Program-made: the position numbers and the translations under genes | Source of the DNA: Pyrinomonadaceae bacterium | Lineage (GTDB): Bacteria > Acidobacteriota > Blastocatellia > Pyrinomonadales > Pyrinomonadaceae | DNA length: 64,000 nt | Direction of reading: 5' to 3' | Assembly (NCBI GenBank): GCA_028284415.1 | Contig: JANQRU010000004.1 | Span: 1,364,001-1,428,000 of the forward strand | In this document: positions 33,866-42,791 of the stretch, in pieces | Layout: every line of letters starts with the position of its first letter | Position numbering within the stretch: position 1 is the stretch's first letter | The notes under the pieces: model-generated | What the model was told of the DNA's origin: nothing | Database searches by the model: none | Seen by the model: the letters and a program-made list of their open reading frames with translations, nothing else

Positions 33866-34840
33866 ATGACAGAAAAAAATGTAAAAGTTGCACTTATTCA
33901 AGAACCGCCCGTGTTTCTTAATTTGAAAGAAACTTTGGCGAAGGTTGAGAAAGTCGCCGTCGAATGTGCAGAAAATGATGCAAAGATTATAGTCTTTCCA
34001 GAAACTTGGTTGCCGGGTTATCCAATTTGGCTTGATGATGCTCCGAAAGCTGGATTTTGGGATTATCCACCTGCAAAAAGACTCTATCAGTATTTGTCGG
34101 AAAATTCTCTTGAATTAGACAGTATTGAGTTTGAGAAGTTACAAAAAATTGCGAGAAAAACTCAAAGTTACATTGTTATTGGAATCCATGAACGAGATGG
34201 CGGAACTCTTTATAATACAACGGTTTATTTTGAACCGAATGGCAATTACAAAACTCATCGAAAGTTGATGCCGACTTATACGGAAAGACTCGTTTGGGGA
34301 TTTGGCGATGGTAGCACTTTGAATGTCTTGGACACACCTTACGGAATCTTAGGCGGATTAATTTGTTGGGAACATTGGATGCCGCTCGCACGTGCGGCAA
34401 TGCATTCGAAACACGAAGTTATACACACCGCACAATATCCGACCGTCCACGAACGCCATCAAATTGCCAGCCGACAGTACGCATTTGAAGGGCAATGTTT
34501 TGTTCTTGCTTCGGGCTGTGTTTTAAGTAAAAAAGATGCTTTAGAAGGTTTTGAATCTTTAGAAACTGATGACAAAGAAGTTTTTGAGTTATTGGAATCA
34601 ATGCGAAACGACAAGCTCCAACGTGGCGGAAGTGCGGTAATTTCGCCTGACATCTCTTACGTTGTCGAACCTGTTTTTGATAACTCCGAAACAGTTTATG
34701 GCGAATTGGATTTGGATGTTGCTAAACAAATGCGACTTTTGCTTGATACGGATGGACATTATTCGCGTCCAGATGTTTTTGAGCTTCATGTTAATGATAA
34801 GCAAAACAAAAATGTAATTTTTGCATCACAAGATAGTTAA
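33866..34840 (+). CDS. Nitrilase/carbon-nitrogen hydrolase
   Basis: Nitrilase superfamily enzyme with a visible catalytic triad: E46 (VFPETWLPGYP), K133 (HRKLMPTYTERL) and C167 (GGLICWEHWMPLAR), with a second Glu next to Cys. The N-terminal KVALIQEPPVFLNL and the long C-terminal tail fit true nitrilases/aliphatic amidases more than Ntn-type amidases. Substrate unknown. The AraC gene 29 bp downstream probably controls it. Confidence 0.9.
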   Translation: MTEKNVKVALIQEPPVFLNLKETLAKVEKVAVECAENDAKIIVFPETWLPGYPIWLDDAPKAGFWDYPPAKRLYQYLSENSLELDSIEFEKLQKIARKTQSYIVIGIHERDGGTLYNTTVYFEPNGNYKTHRKLMPTYTERLVWGFGDGSTLNVLDTPYGILGGLICWEHWMPLARAAMHSKHEVIHTAQYPTVHERHQIASRQYAFEGQCFVLASGCVLSKKDALEGFESLETDDKEVFELLESMRNDKLQRGGSAVISPDISYVVEPVFDNSETVYGELDLDVAKQMRLLLDTDGHYSRPDVFELHVNDKQNKNVIFASQDS

Positions 34841-34869
34841 ATTTCTTCAGTAAAGTTGGTTAAAACGCT

Positions 34870-35658
34870 TTGATAAAACGGCTAAAATTAGAAACTCTTG
34901 ATTCGATTGAATTCTTCCGTACAGGATTGAATGACCACGAATATCCTACGCATTATCATGATACTTTTTGTATTTCTCTGATTGAAAAAGGAACTCTTTG
35001 TAAAAATGATCTGCTTGCGTCGGAGAGAACAATCTTGATTAGTCATCCGCTTGAAGTCCACAAGAATGGAGCCTTTAAAGACAATCTTTACTCTCATATG
35101 CGTATTTCTCTGAGTCCTGATTTGATTAATTTTGTCAGTAATTCAGAACATATATTTTTTGAAGAAACAATAATTTATGATGATTTTTTGTTTTCTGAAC
35201 TGAGCAGTTTAACTAAACATGCTTTTGAAATATCGGATAAAAAATCGCTTGAGACGAATTTAACTAAAAATCTGAGAAGGTTGATACAAAAATATGCGGC
35301 TCAACAAACCTCACCCAAGATTGTAAAAAACTCAACGGTCGAAGATGCTAAACAATACATTTTAGAAAATCTTGATACAAAAATTTCACTTGAGGATTTG
35401 TCGCAAAAATTTGGTATGAGTAAATTTAAATTCATACGTTGGTTCAAGCGAAATGTGGGTTTAACGCCTTTTGATTACATCATCTTAAACCGAATCGAAA
35501 ACGGAAAGAAAATGATAAATCAAGGCAAACCTCTTCTCGAAACTGCAATGGACACAGGCTTTTACGACCAAAGTCATTTCTCAAATTACTTCAAACGCTT
35601 TGTCGGCGTAACTCCTAAAACTTATCAACAAGGCTGCAATATTTTCCAAGACAATTAG
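34870..35658 (+). CDS. AraC-family transcription regulator
   Basis: 262 aa. An N-terminal cupin-like sensor (HDTFCISLIEKGTL, HPLEVHKNG) and a C-terminal double helix-turn-helix of HTH_18 type (EDLSQKFGMSKFKFIRWFKRNVGLTPFDYIILNRIE...DQSHFSNYFKRFVGVTPKTY). TTG start is plausible (TTGATAAAACGG); no strong Shine-Dalgarno was seen. Position right behind the nitrilase suggests it regulates that gene in response to the substrate. Confidence 0.9.
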   Translation: MIKRLKLETLDSIEFFRTGLNDHEYPTHYHDTFCISLIEKGTLCKNDLLASERTILISHPLEVHKNGAFKDNLYSHMRISLSPDLINFVSNSEHIFFEETIIYDDFLFSELSSLTKHAFEISDKKSLETNLTKNLRRLIQKYAAQQTSPKIVKNSTVEDAKQYILENLDTKISLEDLSQKFGMSKFKFIRWFKRNVGLTPFDYIILNRIENGKKMINQGKPLLETAMDTGFYDQSHFSNYFKRFVGVTPKTYQQGCNIFQDN

Positions 35659-35725
35659 TTCTCGCTTGATGTAAATTTTTTTCATAGCTTAGATTTCTAG
35701 GGATTTTTAGGTTCTGAAACAAATT

Positions 35726-37234
35726 ATGAAAACAAGCAGATTTAGACCATTAACCCATTTATCAATACTTTTATTTTTTTTGCTTGGTTTTTCCAACTTT
35801 GGATATTCGCAAACTTCTCGCCCCAGCTTCAAGCAAAAATTTTCTGCGGAAGATTTAAAGAAAGACTTAAAAATCACACGGGAAAATCTAGAAAAACTGC
35901 ACATTGGTTTGTACGCATACACTTCCAAAAATGAATTAGATAAAGCCTTTGATGAAATCGAAGCGGAACTTGATAAACCTTTGACAGCAATGGAGTTTTT
36001 CAGAAAATTAACCCGTTTGAATAAGTTAATTGGAAATGGTCATACGGGATTTGCTCCACCGAAAGACTTTATGGATGCAATTAGAGAAAGTCTTCCGAAA
36101 TTTCCGATTGAACCTTTTTGGGATGGAGAAAATTTGTATGTTATAAAAAATTTATCTTCGGATGAAAGCATCAAAGAAGGTTCAAAAATTAAGAGCATAA
36201 ATGGCGTTTCATCAGATGTTCTCGTAAAGAAAATGGCAAGTATGATTAAGCGTGATGGTTACAACAAAACTTATCAGATTCGCCGTATAAATTCAGATTT
36301 CAATCTACATTATTCCGTTTTACAGGAAATTACCGACACTTACGAAATTGAGTTTGAAGACAATTCGGGCAATGTTAAAAAGGTCAAACTAAAAGGCTTA
36401 TCGGCTGAAAAGATTGACGAAAACCGCTTTGCACGTTACCAAAAACGCAAAACTGATTGGAGAAAAACAAATGAACCAGCACTAATACTTTCTATCAACG
36501 AAGATGTCGCAATAATGACTATTAAAACTTTTGAAATTAATTTAATAAAACAAAAGAAACAAAAATGGAAAAGTTTTTTTAAGAAATCATTTAAGAGAAT
36601 TACCAAAGAAGACGTTAAACATCTTGTAGTTGACCTAAGAAATAATAGAGGCGGACAGCCGGCACCAACCATTAAGCTTTTATCGTTTCTACACGACAAA
36701 CCTTTCACTCTCTACAAATCAATCGAAACAAATATCGAGGAACTACCAAAACAATCTTACTATGTAGATGATGGCTCAACTGAAACCTTTAAAGATACAA
36801 AATGGGTTAAAAAAGGCGATGTTTTTGAACCAAAAGACCGAGATGTTTTTAAGTTACACAAACCCAGCAAAAACCAATATCAAGGAAAACTTTATATTCT
36901 CATAAATGGTTTTTCGACTTCGGCAACGGGAACTCTTACAGGACAATTAAAAAGCAGAACAAACGCAATATTTATCGGACAAGAAGCCGGCGGAAATCCA
37001 TATCAAACCGTTGCCAGACAAGGCGTTGACATCATTCTGCCTAACAGCAAATTGAAAGTCTCTATTCCATTAGTGTTGTCGGTAAAAGACGTAAACTTTG
37101 AAAACAAAGGACGTGGTGTAGTTCCAGATCACAGAATCAAGCCGACGATTCAAGATAAATTGAGTGGTAAGGATGTTGAAATGGAATTTACTTTGAATCT
37201 GATTAAATCAGGTTCGGGGCTTAAAAAGAAATGA
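35726..37234 (+). CDS. S41-family (tail-specific) peptidase
   Basis: Signal peptide then an N-terminal helical domain (KDLKITRENLEKLHIGLYAYTSKNELDKAFDEI) and the S41 core: PDZ-like INGVSSDVLVKK, DLRNNRGGQPAPTIKLL, and the nucleophile region INGFSTSATGTLTG with Ser399 the likely catalytic residue; EAGGNPYQT holds the partner region. 502 aa. The stop TGA overlaps the next start by 4 bp, so genes 35726-39622 form an operon. Confidence 0.88.
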   Translation: MKTSRFRPLTHLSILLFFLLGFSNFGYSQTSRPSFKQKFSAEDLKKDLKITRENLEKLHIGLYAYTSKNELDKAFDEIEAELDKPLTAMEFFRKLTRLNKLIGNGHTGFAPPKDFMDAIRESLPKFPIEPFWDGENLYVIKNLSSDESIKEGSKIKSINGVSSDVLVKKMASMIKRDGYNKTYQIRRINSDFNLHYSVLQEITDTYEIEFEDNSGNVKKVKLKGLSAEKIDENRFARYQKRKTDWRKTNEPALILSINEDVAIMTIKTFEINLIKQKKQKWKSFFKKSFKRITKEDVKHLVVDLRNNRGGQPAPTIKLLSFLHDKPFTLYKSIETNIEELPKQSYYVDDGSTETFKDTKWVKKGDVFEPKDRDVFKLHKPSKNQYQGKLYILINGFSTSATGTLTGQLKSRTNAIFIGQEAGGNPYQTVARQGVDIILPNSKLKVSIPLVLSVKDVNFENKGRGVVPDHRIKPTIQDKLSGKDVEMEFTLNLIKSGSGLKKK

Positions 37235-38421
37235 AGACAGTCCGACTGTACTTAATTCTTTCAATCACTTTATTTTCCGTTTTGCAAATCGCAGCACAGG
37301 AGATGATTGATAAAAGGAATGTTGATGTGAGAATGAAAAATTTGACCTTTTACGTAAATAAAAATGAAAAAGGACTAATTTATAATTCAGTTAAACGACT
37401 CTTTGCAGACATTAATTTCAACAGACTAAACAAGTCAAAACTTATCAATACGGAAAATTATTCTGTGAATATTTTCCTGATGAATGAGATAAAAAAGCTA
37501 ATAAAAGATTCTCAAATTCATCTAACAAATGCATATCTGGTTGTTTCAAATAAGTATATTTTAAAGTTTATTGTGTATGAAAATATAGCTGATAAATCCC
37601 CCAAATTGAAAGCTATTATTACGCTTATCGCGGAAAATGTTCGCGGAAAAGTAAAGTTTTCATCACCAATAAAATATCGCTCAAAAAGTTGGAAAAATAA
37701 GCAGATAGGCAACATAAATTATTTTTATAAAAATTCATTTAACGCAAAATTAGCCAAAAAATTTAACCGTAAAAATAGTGAGATTGCTAAAAAGCTCGGA
37801 GTTTCTATTAAAAAACTTACATTTTATAAATGCTCTAATTATGAAGAAGTTCAAAGGTTGTTAGGAATTGATTTTGATGCAAAAAGCGTAGGAATTGTGC
37901 AATCAAGCGAGGCATTCGAAAACACAATTATCACAGGTGTAAATTCAGAAGATTTTTCTCACGATGTATTTCATATGTATATCAAAACCAAATTTCCCGA
38001 TGATAAAGATAGGAATTTCATTGCCGAGGAAGGCTACGCCAACAGCATCGCAAATGCCTATTATGCAAAGAATAACGGAGAAATTATTTCTCGTAGGGAG
38101 TTGGTATTTTATTTGAAGGAGTATGTAGAAAAAAATCTGAATGCAGATTTGTTGGAACTTTTTCAAAAAAATCCGAGAGTTTATTTTCAGCTTTCAAACC
38201 AAGTATCGAAAGAAGTTTTTAATCAACTTTCCGTTAAATCTACAATTTCGAGTCTAATTTGCGATGAGGTGGAAAAAACAAAAGGTTTTGAAGGTTTAAT
38301 AAGGCTCTTGCGGAGCGGAAAAGGCGAAAATGCTTTTTTCAAGTCTGTAGATAATTTAATCGGAATCAATAAGACGAACTTTAATAGAAGAGTGAAAAAA
38401 ATCATCCTAAATTTCAACTAA
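37231..38421 (+). CDS. Exported HDxxH protein, gluzincin-like
   Basis: Signal peptide (LYLILSITLFSVLQIAAQ). The motif SHDVFHMY gives H244-D245-x-x-H248 with Glu266/267 in AEEGYAN about 20 residues on, the spacing of HExxH...E gluzincin metallopeptidases but with Asp instead of the catalytic Glu. Hence it may be an inactive or weak zinc protein. Overlaps the preceding S41 peptidase gene by 4 bp (ATGA) and is followed 2 bp later by the beta-lactamase-family gene. Unknown otherwise. Confidence 0.7.
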   Translation: MKTVRLYLILSITLFSVLQIAAQEMIDKRNVDVRMKNLTFYVNKNEKGLIYNSVKRLFADINFNRLNKSKLINTENYSVNIFLMNEIKKLIKDSQIHLTNAYLVVSNKYILKFIVYENIADKSPKLKAIITLIAENVRGKVKFSSPIKYRSKSWKNKQIGNINYFYKNSFNAKLAKKFNRKNSEIAKKLGVSIKKLTFYKCSNYEEVQRLLGIDFDAKSVGIVQSSEAFENTIITGVNSEDFSHDVFHMYIKTKFPDDKDRNFIAEEGYANSIANAYYAKNNGEIISRRELVFYLKEYVEKNLNADLLELFQKNPRVYFQLSNQVSKEVFNQLSVKSTISSLICDEVEKTKGFEGLIRLLRSGKGENAFFKSVDNLIGINKTNFNRRVKKIILNFN

Positions 38422-38422
38422 G

Positions 38423-39622
38423 ATGAAGTACAAACTTATGAAAAAAGTAGCGATTATATTTTTTATTTTGACAATTTTTAGTCTTTCTATAATTGCTCAG
38501 CAAAGCACCAAAGAGCTTGATGCAGAGTTACAAAAGATTGCAGAAAGAGGAAATCTTCCCGGAATTGGTGTGGCAATTGTCAGCAAGGACGAAATCTTAT
38601 TTCAGAAAGGTTACGGATATGCAGATATAAAAAATAAAAAGCCTTATACAAAAAATACAATTCAGAACATCGGCTCTGTTTCTAAAACTTTTATTGGAAT
38701 CGCTCTGATGAAAGCCGTTGAGCAAGGAAAGATCGGTCTTGATGACAAGGTAAATGATATTTTGCCCTTCAAGATAATCAACCCACATTTTCCGAAAGCA
38801 GAAATAAGAGTTCGCCATCTTGCCACACAAACTTCAACAATTACAGATGGTGATAATTATGAAAAAGCCTACGTTTTTGAAAAGAAAATTGATTCGAAAG
38901 GTTATCCCGAAGAATATGCAAAGGTTATAGATTCATACAATTCCAACAAGGAAATCCCCTTAGCAGATTTTATAAAAAATATAACGACGGAAAATGGTAA
39001 ATGGTATAGCAAAGACAATTTTCTGAAAACAACGCCAGGAGCAAAATATGAATACAGCAATCTGGGTTCGGCGATTGCCGCATATGTTTTGGAAATTAAA
39101 ACGGGTGAAACTTTTGATGACTATACAAGAAAGCATATTTTAGAACCTTTGGGAATGAAAAATTCAGGTTGGACAACTGAAAGCGTGGATATGAAGAATC
39201 ACGCAGTTGGGTATTTGCTTGATATGAAACCAATCCCGAATTATTCGTTGATTACATACGCAGATGGCGGTTTTAGAACGAACATTGTGGATTTGAGCAA
39301 ATATCTGATGGAAGTAATAAAAGGATTAAATGGTGAGGGTAAAATCCTTTCAAAAGATTCATATCAAGAAATGGTTAGCAAACAATCAAAATTGATTGAC
39401 ACAGAATATTCAATTTTCTGGGGATATAGAAGAAGTGGATTCATAGGTCATACAGGCGGTGACCCCGGAACAACGACAATTCTAGACTTTGACCCGAAAA
39501 CTAATAGAGGCGTGATGGTTTTTACAAACTATTTGATAGACAGTAAAGATTCACAAAGACAATTTATAGAAACTTACCAAACATTGGTCAAATATATGAA
39601 AAGCTTGAAAAACCAAGACTAA
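38423..39622 (+). CDS. Serine beta-lactamase-family hydrolase
   Basis: Signal peptide then a penicillin-binding-protein/class C beta-lactamase-like core: SxxK is SVSK (S85-K88) in NIGSVSKTFIGIAL, YxN is YSN in YEYSNLGSAIAAY, and HTGGDPGTT supplies the HxG/KTG-like third motif. These 'serine hydrolase' proteins include esterases and D-aminopeptidases; true beta-lactamase activity is not implied. Third gene of a tight exported operon (S41 peptidase, HDxxH protein). A second ATG five codons in is possible. Confidence 0.9.
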   Translation: MKYKLMKKVAIIFFILTIFSLSIIAQQSTKELDAELQKIAERGNLPGIGVAIVSKDEILFQKGYGYADIKNKKPYTKNTIQNIGSVSKTFIGIALMKAVEQGKIGLDDKVNDILPFKIINPHFPKAEIRVRHLATQTSTITDGDNYEKAYVFEKKIDSKGYPEEYAKVIDSYNSNKEIPLADFIKNITTENGKWYSKDNFLKTTPGAKYEYSNLGSAIAAYVLEIKTGETFDDYTRKHILEPLGMKNSGWTTESVDMKNHAVGYLLDMKPIPNYSLITYADGGFRTNIVDLSKYLMEVIKGLNGEGKILSKDSYQEMVSKQSKLIDTEYSIFWGYRRSGFIGHTGGDPGTTTILDFDPKTNRGVMVFTNYLIDSKDSQRQFIETYQTLVKYMKSLKNQD

Positions 39623-39715
39623 ATATGGCTAAAAGCAACGCCTGTTTTATAAAAATCGTCTGAGTTATTCAGTCGCCTTTGAAGTCGGCAAAATAATTCT
39701 TTATATTTAGTTTTG

Positions 39716-40786
39716 ATGAGCTTTACAGAAACGATTTTTATGACAGGTTTCCCCGGTTTTATAGCCGGGCGTCTGGTTGAAAAACTTACAACTCCTAACA
39801 CACAATTCTTCCTTCTCGTGCAAGATGCTTTTGTTGAAAAGGCATCCATAGATATACAAAAAATTGCCGAAATGACGGGTGTTTCGGCAAAGAATTTTGT
39901 CATTATTACGGGTGACATTACCGAAAAAAATGTCGGTATGACCGATGCAGATCTAGAAGTTGTTTTAAATGAAACGACCGACGTTTATCATCTCGCGGCA
40001 GTCTATGATTTGTCAGTCGAAAAAGAATTGGCTTACAAAGTAAACGTTGAAGGCACGAAAAATGTAAATGAAATCGTAAAAAATATAAAGAATTTACGGC
40101 GTTATAATTACATTTCCACCTGTTATGTTGCGGGTAAGCGTGATGATGTAATTTATGAGAACGAACTCGAACATGACGAAGGCTTCCGAAATTATTATGA
40201 GGAAACAAAATATTTTGCAGAGGTCGAGGTTGAGAAATTAAAAGCTACGCATCCCGTAACAATTTATCGTCCATCTGTTGTTTGTGGTGATTCCAAAACA
40301 GGTGAAACTGCCAAATATGACGGCATTTATTATGTCATCAAATTCTTACTTAAATTCCCAGAAGTCTTTCGCTTAGTAAATGTCGGGAATAAAGATGTTC
40401 GTTTGAATTTAGTACCGGTAGATTTTGTTGTCGATGCGATGGTCGCACTTGCCAAAGATGAAAGAGCGGTAGGGAAAACCGTGGCGGTAGCTGATCCTAA
40501 ACCACTGACAACCAAAGAGATATGTGACTCTATCGCTGAATCCATCACCAACAAAAAATCAGTAATTACACCGCCACCCAAGGTTGTCGAATCATTTCTA
40601 AAATCGCCGTTTTCGCCACCTCTGACAGGGCTTCCGCATTCAGGTGTACCTTATTTCTTCATTCCGCAAACTTACGATACGGAGATAGCTGACCAATTGC
40701 TTCCAGCACACGATGTTGCTTGTCCGTCCTTTGATGAATACGTCGGAAACCTCGTCAAATTCGTTGAAGAACATCCAAAATTATAG
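39716..40786 (+). CDS. SDR-family NAD-dependent epimerase/thioester-reductase-like
   Basis: Extended SDR of the NAD_binding_4/male-sterility type: FMTGFPGFIAGRLVEKL (nucleotide motif), DVYHLAAVYDLSVEKE, a Ser in YISTCYVAG, catalytic YYEETKYFAE (Y-x-x-x-K) and IYRPSVVCGDSKTG. Starts at ATG 39716; the TTG three bases earlier is less likely. 356 aa. Such stand-alone versions act on acyl or sugar substrates; here unknown. Two terminators follow. Confidence 0.85.
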   Translation: MSFTETIFMTGFPGFIAGRLVEKLTTPNTQFFLLVQDAFVEKASIDIQKIAEMTGVSAKNFVIITGDITEKNVGMTDADLEVVLNETTDVYHLAAVYDLSVEKELAYKVNVEGTKNVNEIVKNIKNLRRYNYISTCYVAGKRDDVIYENELEHDEGFRNYYEETKYFAEVEVEKLKATHPVTIYRPSVVCGDSKTGETAKYDGIYYVIKFLLKFPEVFRLVNVGNKDVRLNLVPVDFVVDAMVALAKDERAVGKTVAVADPKPLTTKEICDSIAESITNKKSVITPPPKVVESFLKSPFSPPLTGLPHSGVPYFFIPQTYDTEIADQLLPAHDVACPSFDEYVGNLVKFVEEHPKL

Positions 40787-40819
40787 AAATAGCACAAAGA
40801 GTTTCCAGTAAGCTGTAAG

Positions 40820-40856
40820 AGTCTTAAGAATTTTTTAGAAATTTTTAAGACTTTTT
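40820..40856 (+). terminator. Terminator after the SDR gene
   Basis: AGTCTTAAGAATTT pairs with AAATTTTTAAGACT across a short loop and is followed by TTTTTATTT. Confidence 0.75.
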
Positions 40857-40892
40857 ATTTATGCTTATTTATTATTTCCTACCATGCAAAAT

Positions 40893-40940
40893 AAAAAGCC
40901 TTATAAACTCTGCACACGGAACATTTATAAGGCTTTTATT
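40893..40940 (+). terminator. Second terminator, tandem
   Basis: AAAAAGCCTTATAAA and TTTATAAGGCTTTT form a 14-bp stem with a 16-nt loop, followed by TATTTAT. Works in either direction. Confidence 0.7.
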
Positions 40941-41106
40941 TATCGGCTTCTGCCATATTCTGGATAACAGATGCTTCATTTTAGTTAGATCATCATAGCG
41001 TAGAGTATTGCAGATTCCCAATTATAAAACGCAGAAAACAGAATTAAATTACGTTGCGTTATCCAAAGCTAATTCGGTTTTTTGACCTATTAAAGAGGAG
41101 ATTTAC

Positions 41107-41871
41107 ATGAAGGCAAAACTATTTATATGTTTAGCTGTGGTTGCTTTGTTTGTGACTGGGGGAGCGATTTTTTTCAATAACTTTAACTCCAAAGTAAGTG
41201 GACGCATTATCTCACCTAGCCATGACCAAAATTATGCTTTGCGGGACTTAAATGTTAAAGCCAGAGTTGTTAATGAGGTGGGTGATAATAATTCGATAAC
41301 AAACCTTGTTGATGAGGTTTTTGAGACTTTTAATACTGTAGTTGCTGCAGATGTGAAGAGTCGAATTATAAATTCCGAAGGACAATACCGTAGTGGGAAA
41401 AGAGATGGAGTGGCAGAAATTGAAATTGTTGAAGTAATTAATGGTCTGCAAATTGAATTTAACACTCCGGAATTCAGCAAAACTGATCTATATGAAGTAA
41501 GAAAATTGCGATTAAGCTTACAACTTTTAGCACCACAATTTGTTGGGCGTGGCAGACAAACTGAAGTAAGTTATTTAAATAACGTAAACACTTCAATCGT
41601 TCCAGAAATGTCACCTGCTGAGGCTGTATTCGTTACTTTGGCAATGGTTAACCAAAAAAGAAGTAATCCTAATTATCAATTAACAACTGCTGAGAGGAAT
41701 GCGATGTGGGATGATATGCACTCCCTGAACGGGATGCAAGAGCTTGAAAGTAATCCTGAAAGAATTACGCAAATGACTAATGCAATTGGAAATAGATTAA
41801 ATTCAATGACGCCTTTAGAGATATTAGACATTCCTCACAGGGCTTTGGATATTTTAGGAATTGGAAAATAG
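41107..41871 (+). CDS. Exported protein of unknown function, 254 aa
   Basis: Signal peptide or anchor (LFICLAVVALFVTGGAIFF). The mature part contains regular alpha/beta features (DYALRDLNVKARVVNEVGD-like, KSRIINSEGQYRSGKRDG) without a recognised domain. RBS AGAGGAG six bases before ATG. It is followed 12 bp later by a lipoprotein gene with GGAGGTG, so the two are probably one operon. Function unknown. Confidence 0.7.
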   Translation: MKAKLFICLAVVALFVTGGAIFFNNFNSKVSGRIISPSHDQNYALRDLNVKARVVNEVGDNNSITNLVDEVFETFNTVVAADVKSRIINSEGQYRSGKRDGVAEIEIVEVINGLQIEFNTPEFSKTDLYEVRKLRLSLQLLAPQFVGRGRQTEVSYLNNVNTSIVPEMSPAEAVFVTLAMVNQKRSNPNYQLTTAERNAMWDDMHSLNGMQELESNPERITQMTNAIGNRLNSMTPLEILDIPHRALDILGIGK

Positions 41872-41882
41872 GAGGTGCAAAA

Positions 41883-42656
41883 ATGAATAAAAAATTATTA
41901 GTTTTGATAATGCTAGCAGGCTTAACTCTATTCTCAGCTTGCGGCGGTGGTGGGGACACAAGTGATCCCAACATAGGTTTTCAAATTCAAACAACTCGTA
42001 TAGAAGTAAGCCGAACAACAGGAAATAGAATATATCGTCCAACAGGAATGCGTGTAACAGGACAATTCATTGAACCTCAGGGAAATATTCAGGGGACGGT
42101 AGAATCTTTTACTCAAGATATATTTAATCTTCAACAAATTACTGGAGCCAAAGTTCCTGCAAAGTGGCGTTTAACCTATATAGAGTTATTTCAACCAGGG
42201 GCTGTTCCTTGCTTCCCATTAGGAGGTGAAGTAGTTAGAAATGTTAATCCGGGCGAGGTGGAAGAATTGCTCTGCTCTGCAAGCGTTTTTCCAATTGCTG
42301 TGAATCCAAGCATTATAGATGCACAAAATCCTCCTTCTAAAATAAATATAGAAGTTGAGGGAATTACTAATGACTATGCTCCTCCGCAAGTAGCTATTTT
42401 TGATGAGTTTGGTGAGATGAAAGCAACGATGCCTGCGACGATAAATAGTCTGGGTAAAGGTAAAATTGAAATTAATACACCTGATTTAACGCAATTTCGA
42501 AATGGTTCGTATCAAATAACGATTAGTAATGTGAAAGCAGATGGATCCTGGGATACTATTGGAGCAACGGATATTTGGATATTTAACCTGATATCACCCG
42601 ATTTCCCAACCCATATTGATCCTTGCTTGAATCAATCAGCGAATTGTCTATTTTAA
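41883..42656 (+). CDS. Lipoprotein of unknown function, 257 aa
   Basis: Lipobox LFSAC with Cys20, then a Gly-rich GGGGDTSD linker. The mature protein looks beta-rich (VTGQFIEPQGNIQG, GNRIYRPTGMRV, WDTIGATDIWIF). No known family. Second gene of the pair starting at 41107; both are exported and may work together at the envelope. Confidence 0.72.
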   Translation: MNKKLLVLIMLAGLTLFSACGGGGDTSDPNIGFQIQTTRIEVSRTTGNRIYRPTGMRVTGQFIEPQGNIQGTVESFTQDIFNLQQITGAKVPAKWRLTYIELFQPGAVPCFPLGGEVVRNVNPGEVEELLCSASVFPIAVNPSIIDAQNPPSKINIEVEGITNDYAPPQVAIFDEFGEMKATMPATINSLGKGKIEINTPDLTQFRNGSYQITISNVKADGSWDTIGATDIWIFNLISPDFPTHIDPCLNQSANCLF

Positions 42657-42663
42657 ATTTGAC

Positions 42664-42696
42664 TGAGCGTAGCTATTATCAAAGCAGTTACGCTCA
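42664..42696 (+). terminator. Terminator after lipoprotein gene
   Basis: TGAGCGTA and TACGCTCA form an 8-bp stem, extended by AGCT/AGCA-like pairs, followed by a weak T-rich stretch (CTTTCATTTTTCC). Confidence 0.55.
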
Positions 42697-42791
42697 CTAC
42701 TTTCATTTTTCCAGTACCTAAAGCATATTTCTAAAGAATTAGAGCATCTAAATGTTCCAAGTATTCCAAATAGATATAAAAGGATATATTT

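Larger units (their letters stand above)
40787..41106. other. 320-bp intergenic region with two terminators and a promoter
   Basis: Holds two Rho-independent terminators in its first half and, before 41107, an AGAGGAGA ribosome-binding site. No coding frame seen. Confidence 0.6.

Noticed and set aside
38423-39622. True antibiotic-resistance beta-lactamase
   Set aside because: The SxxK/YxN/HTG set is shared by esterases and peptidases; nothing specific to beta-lactamases was seen.
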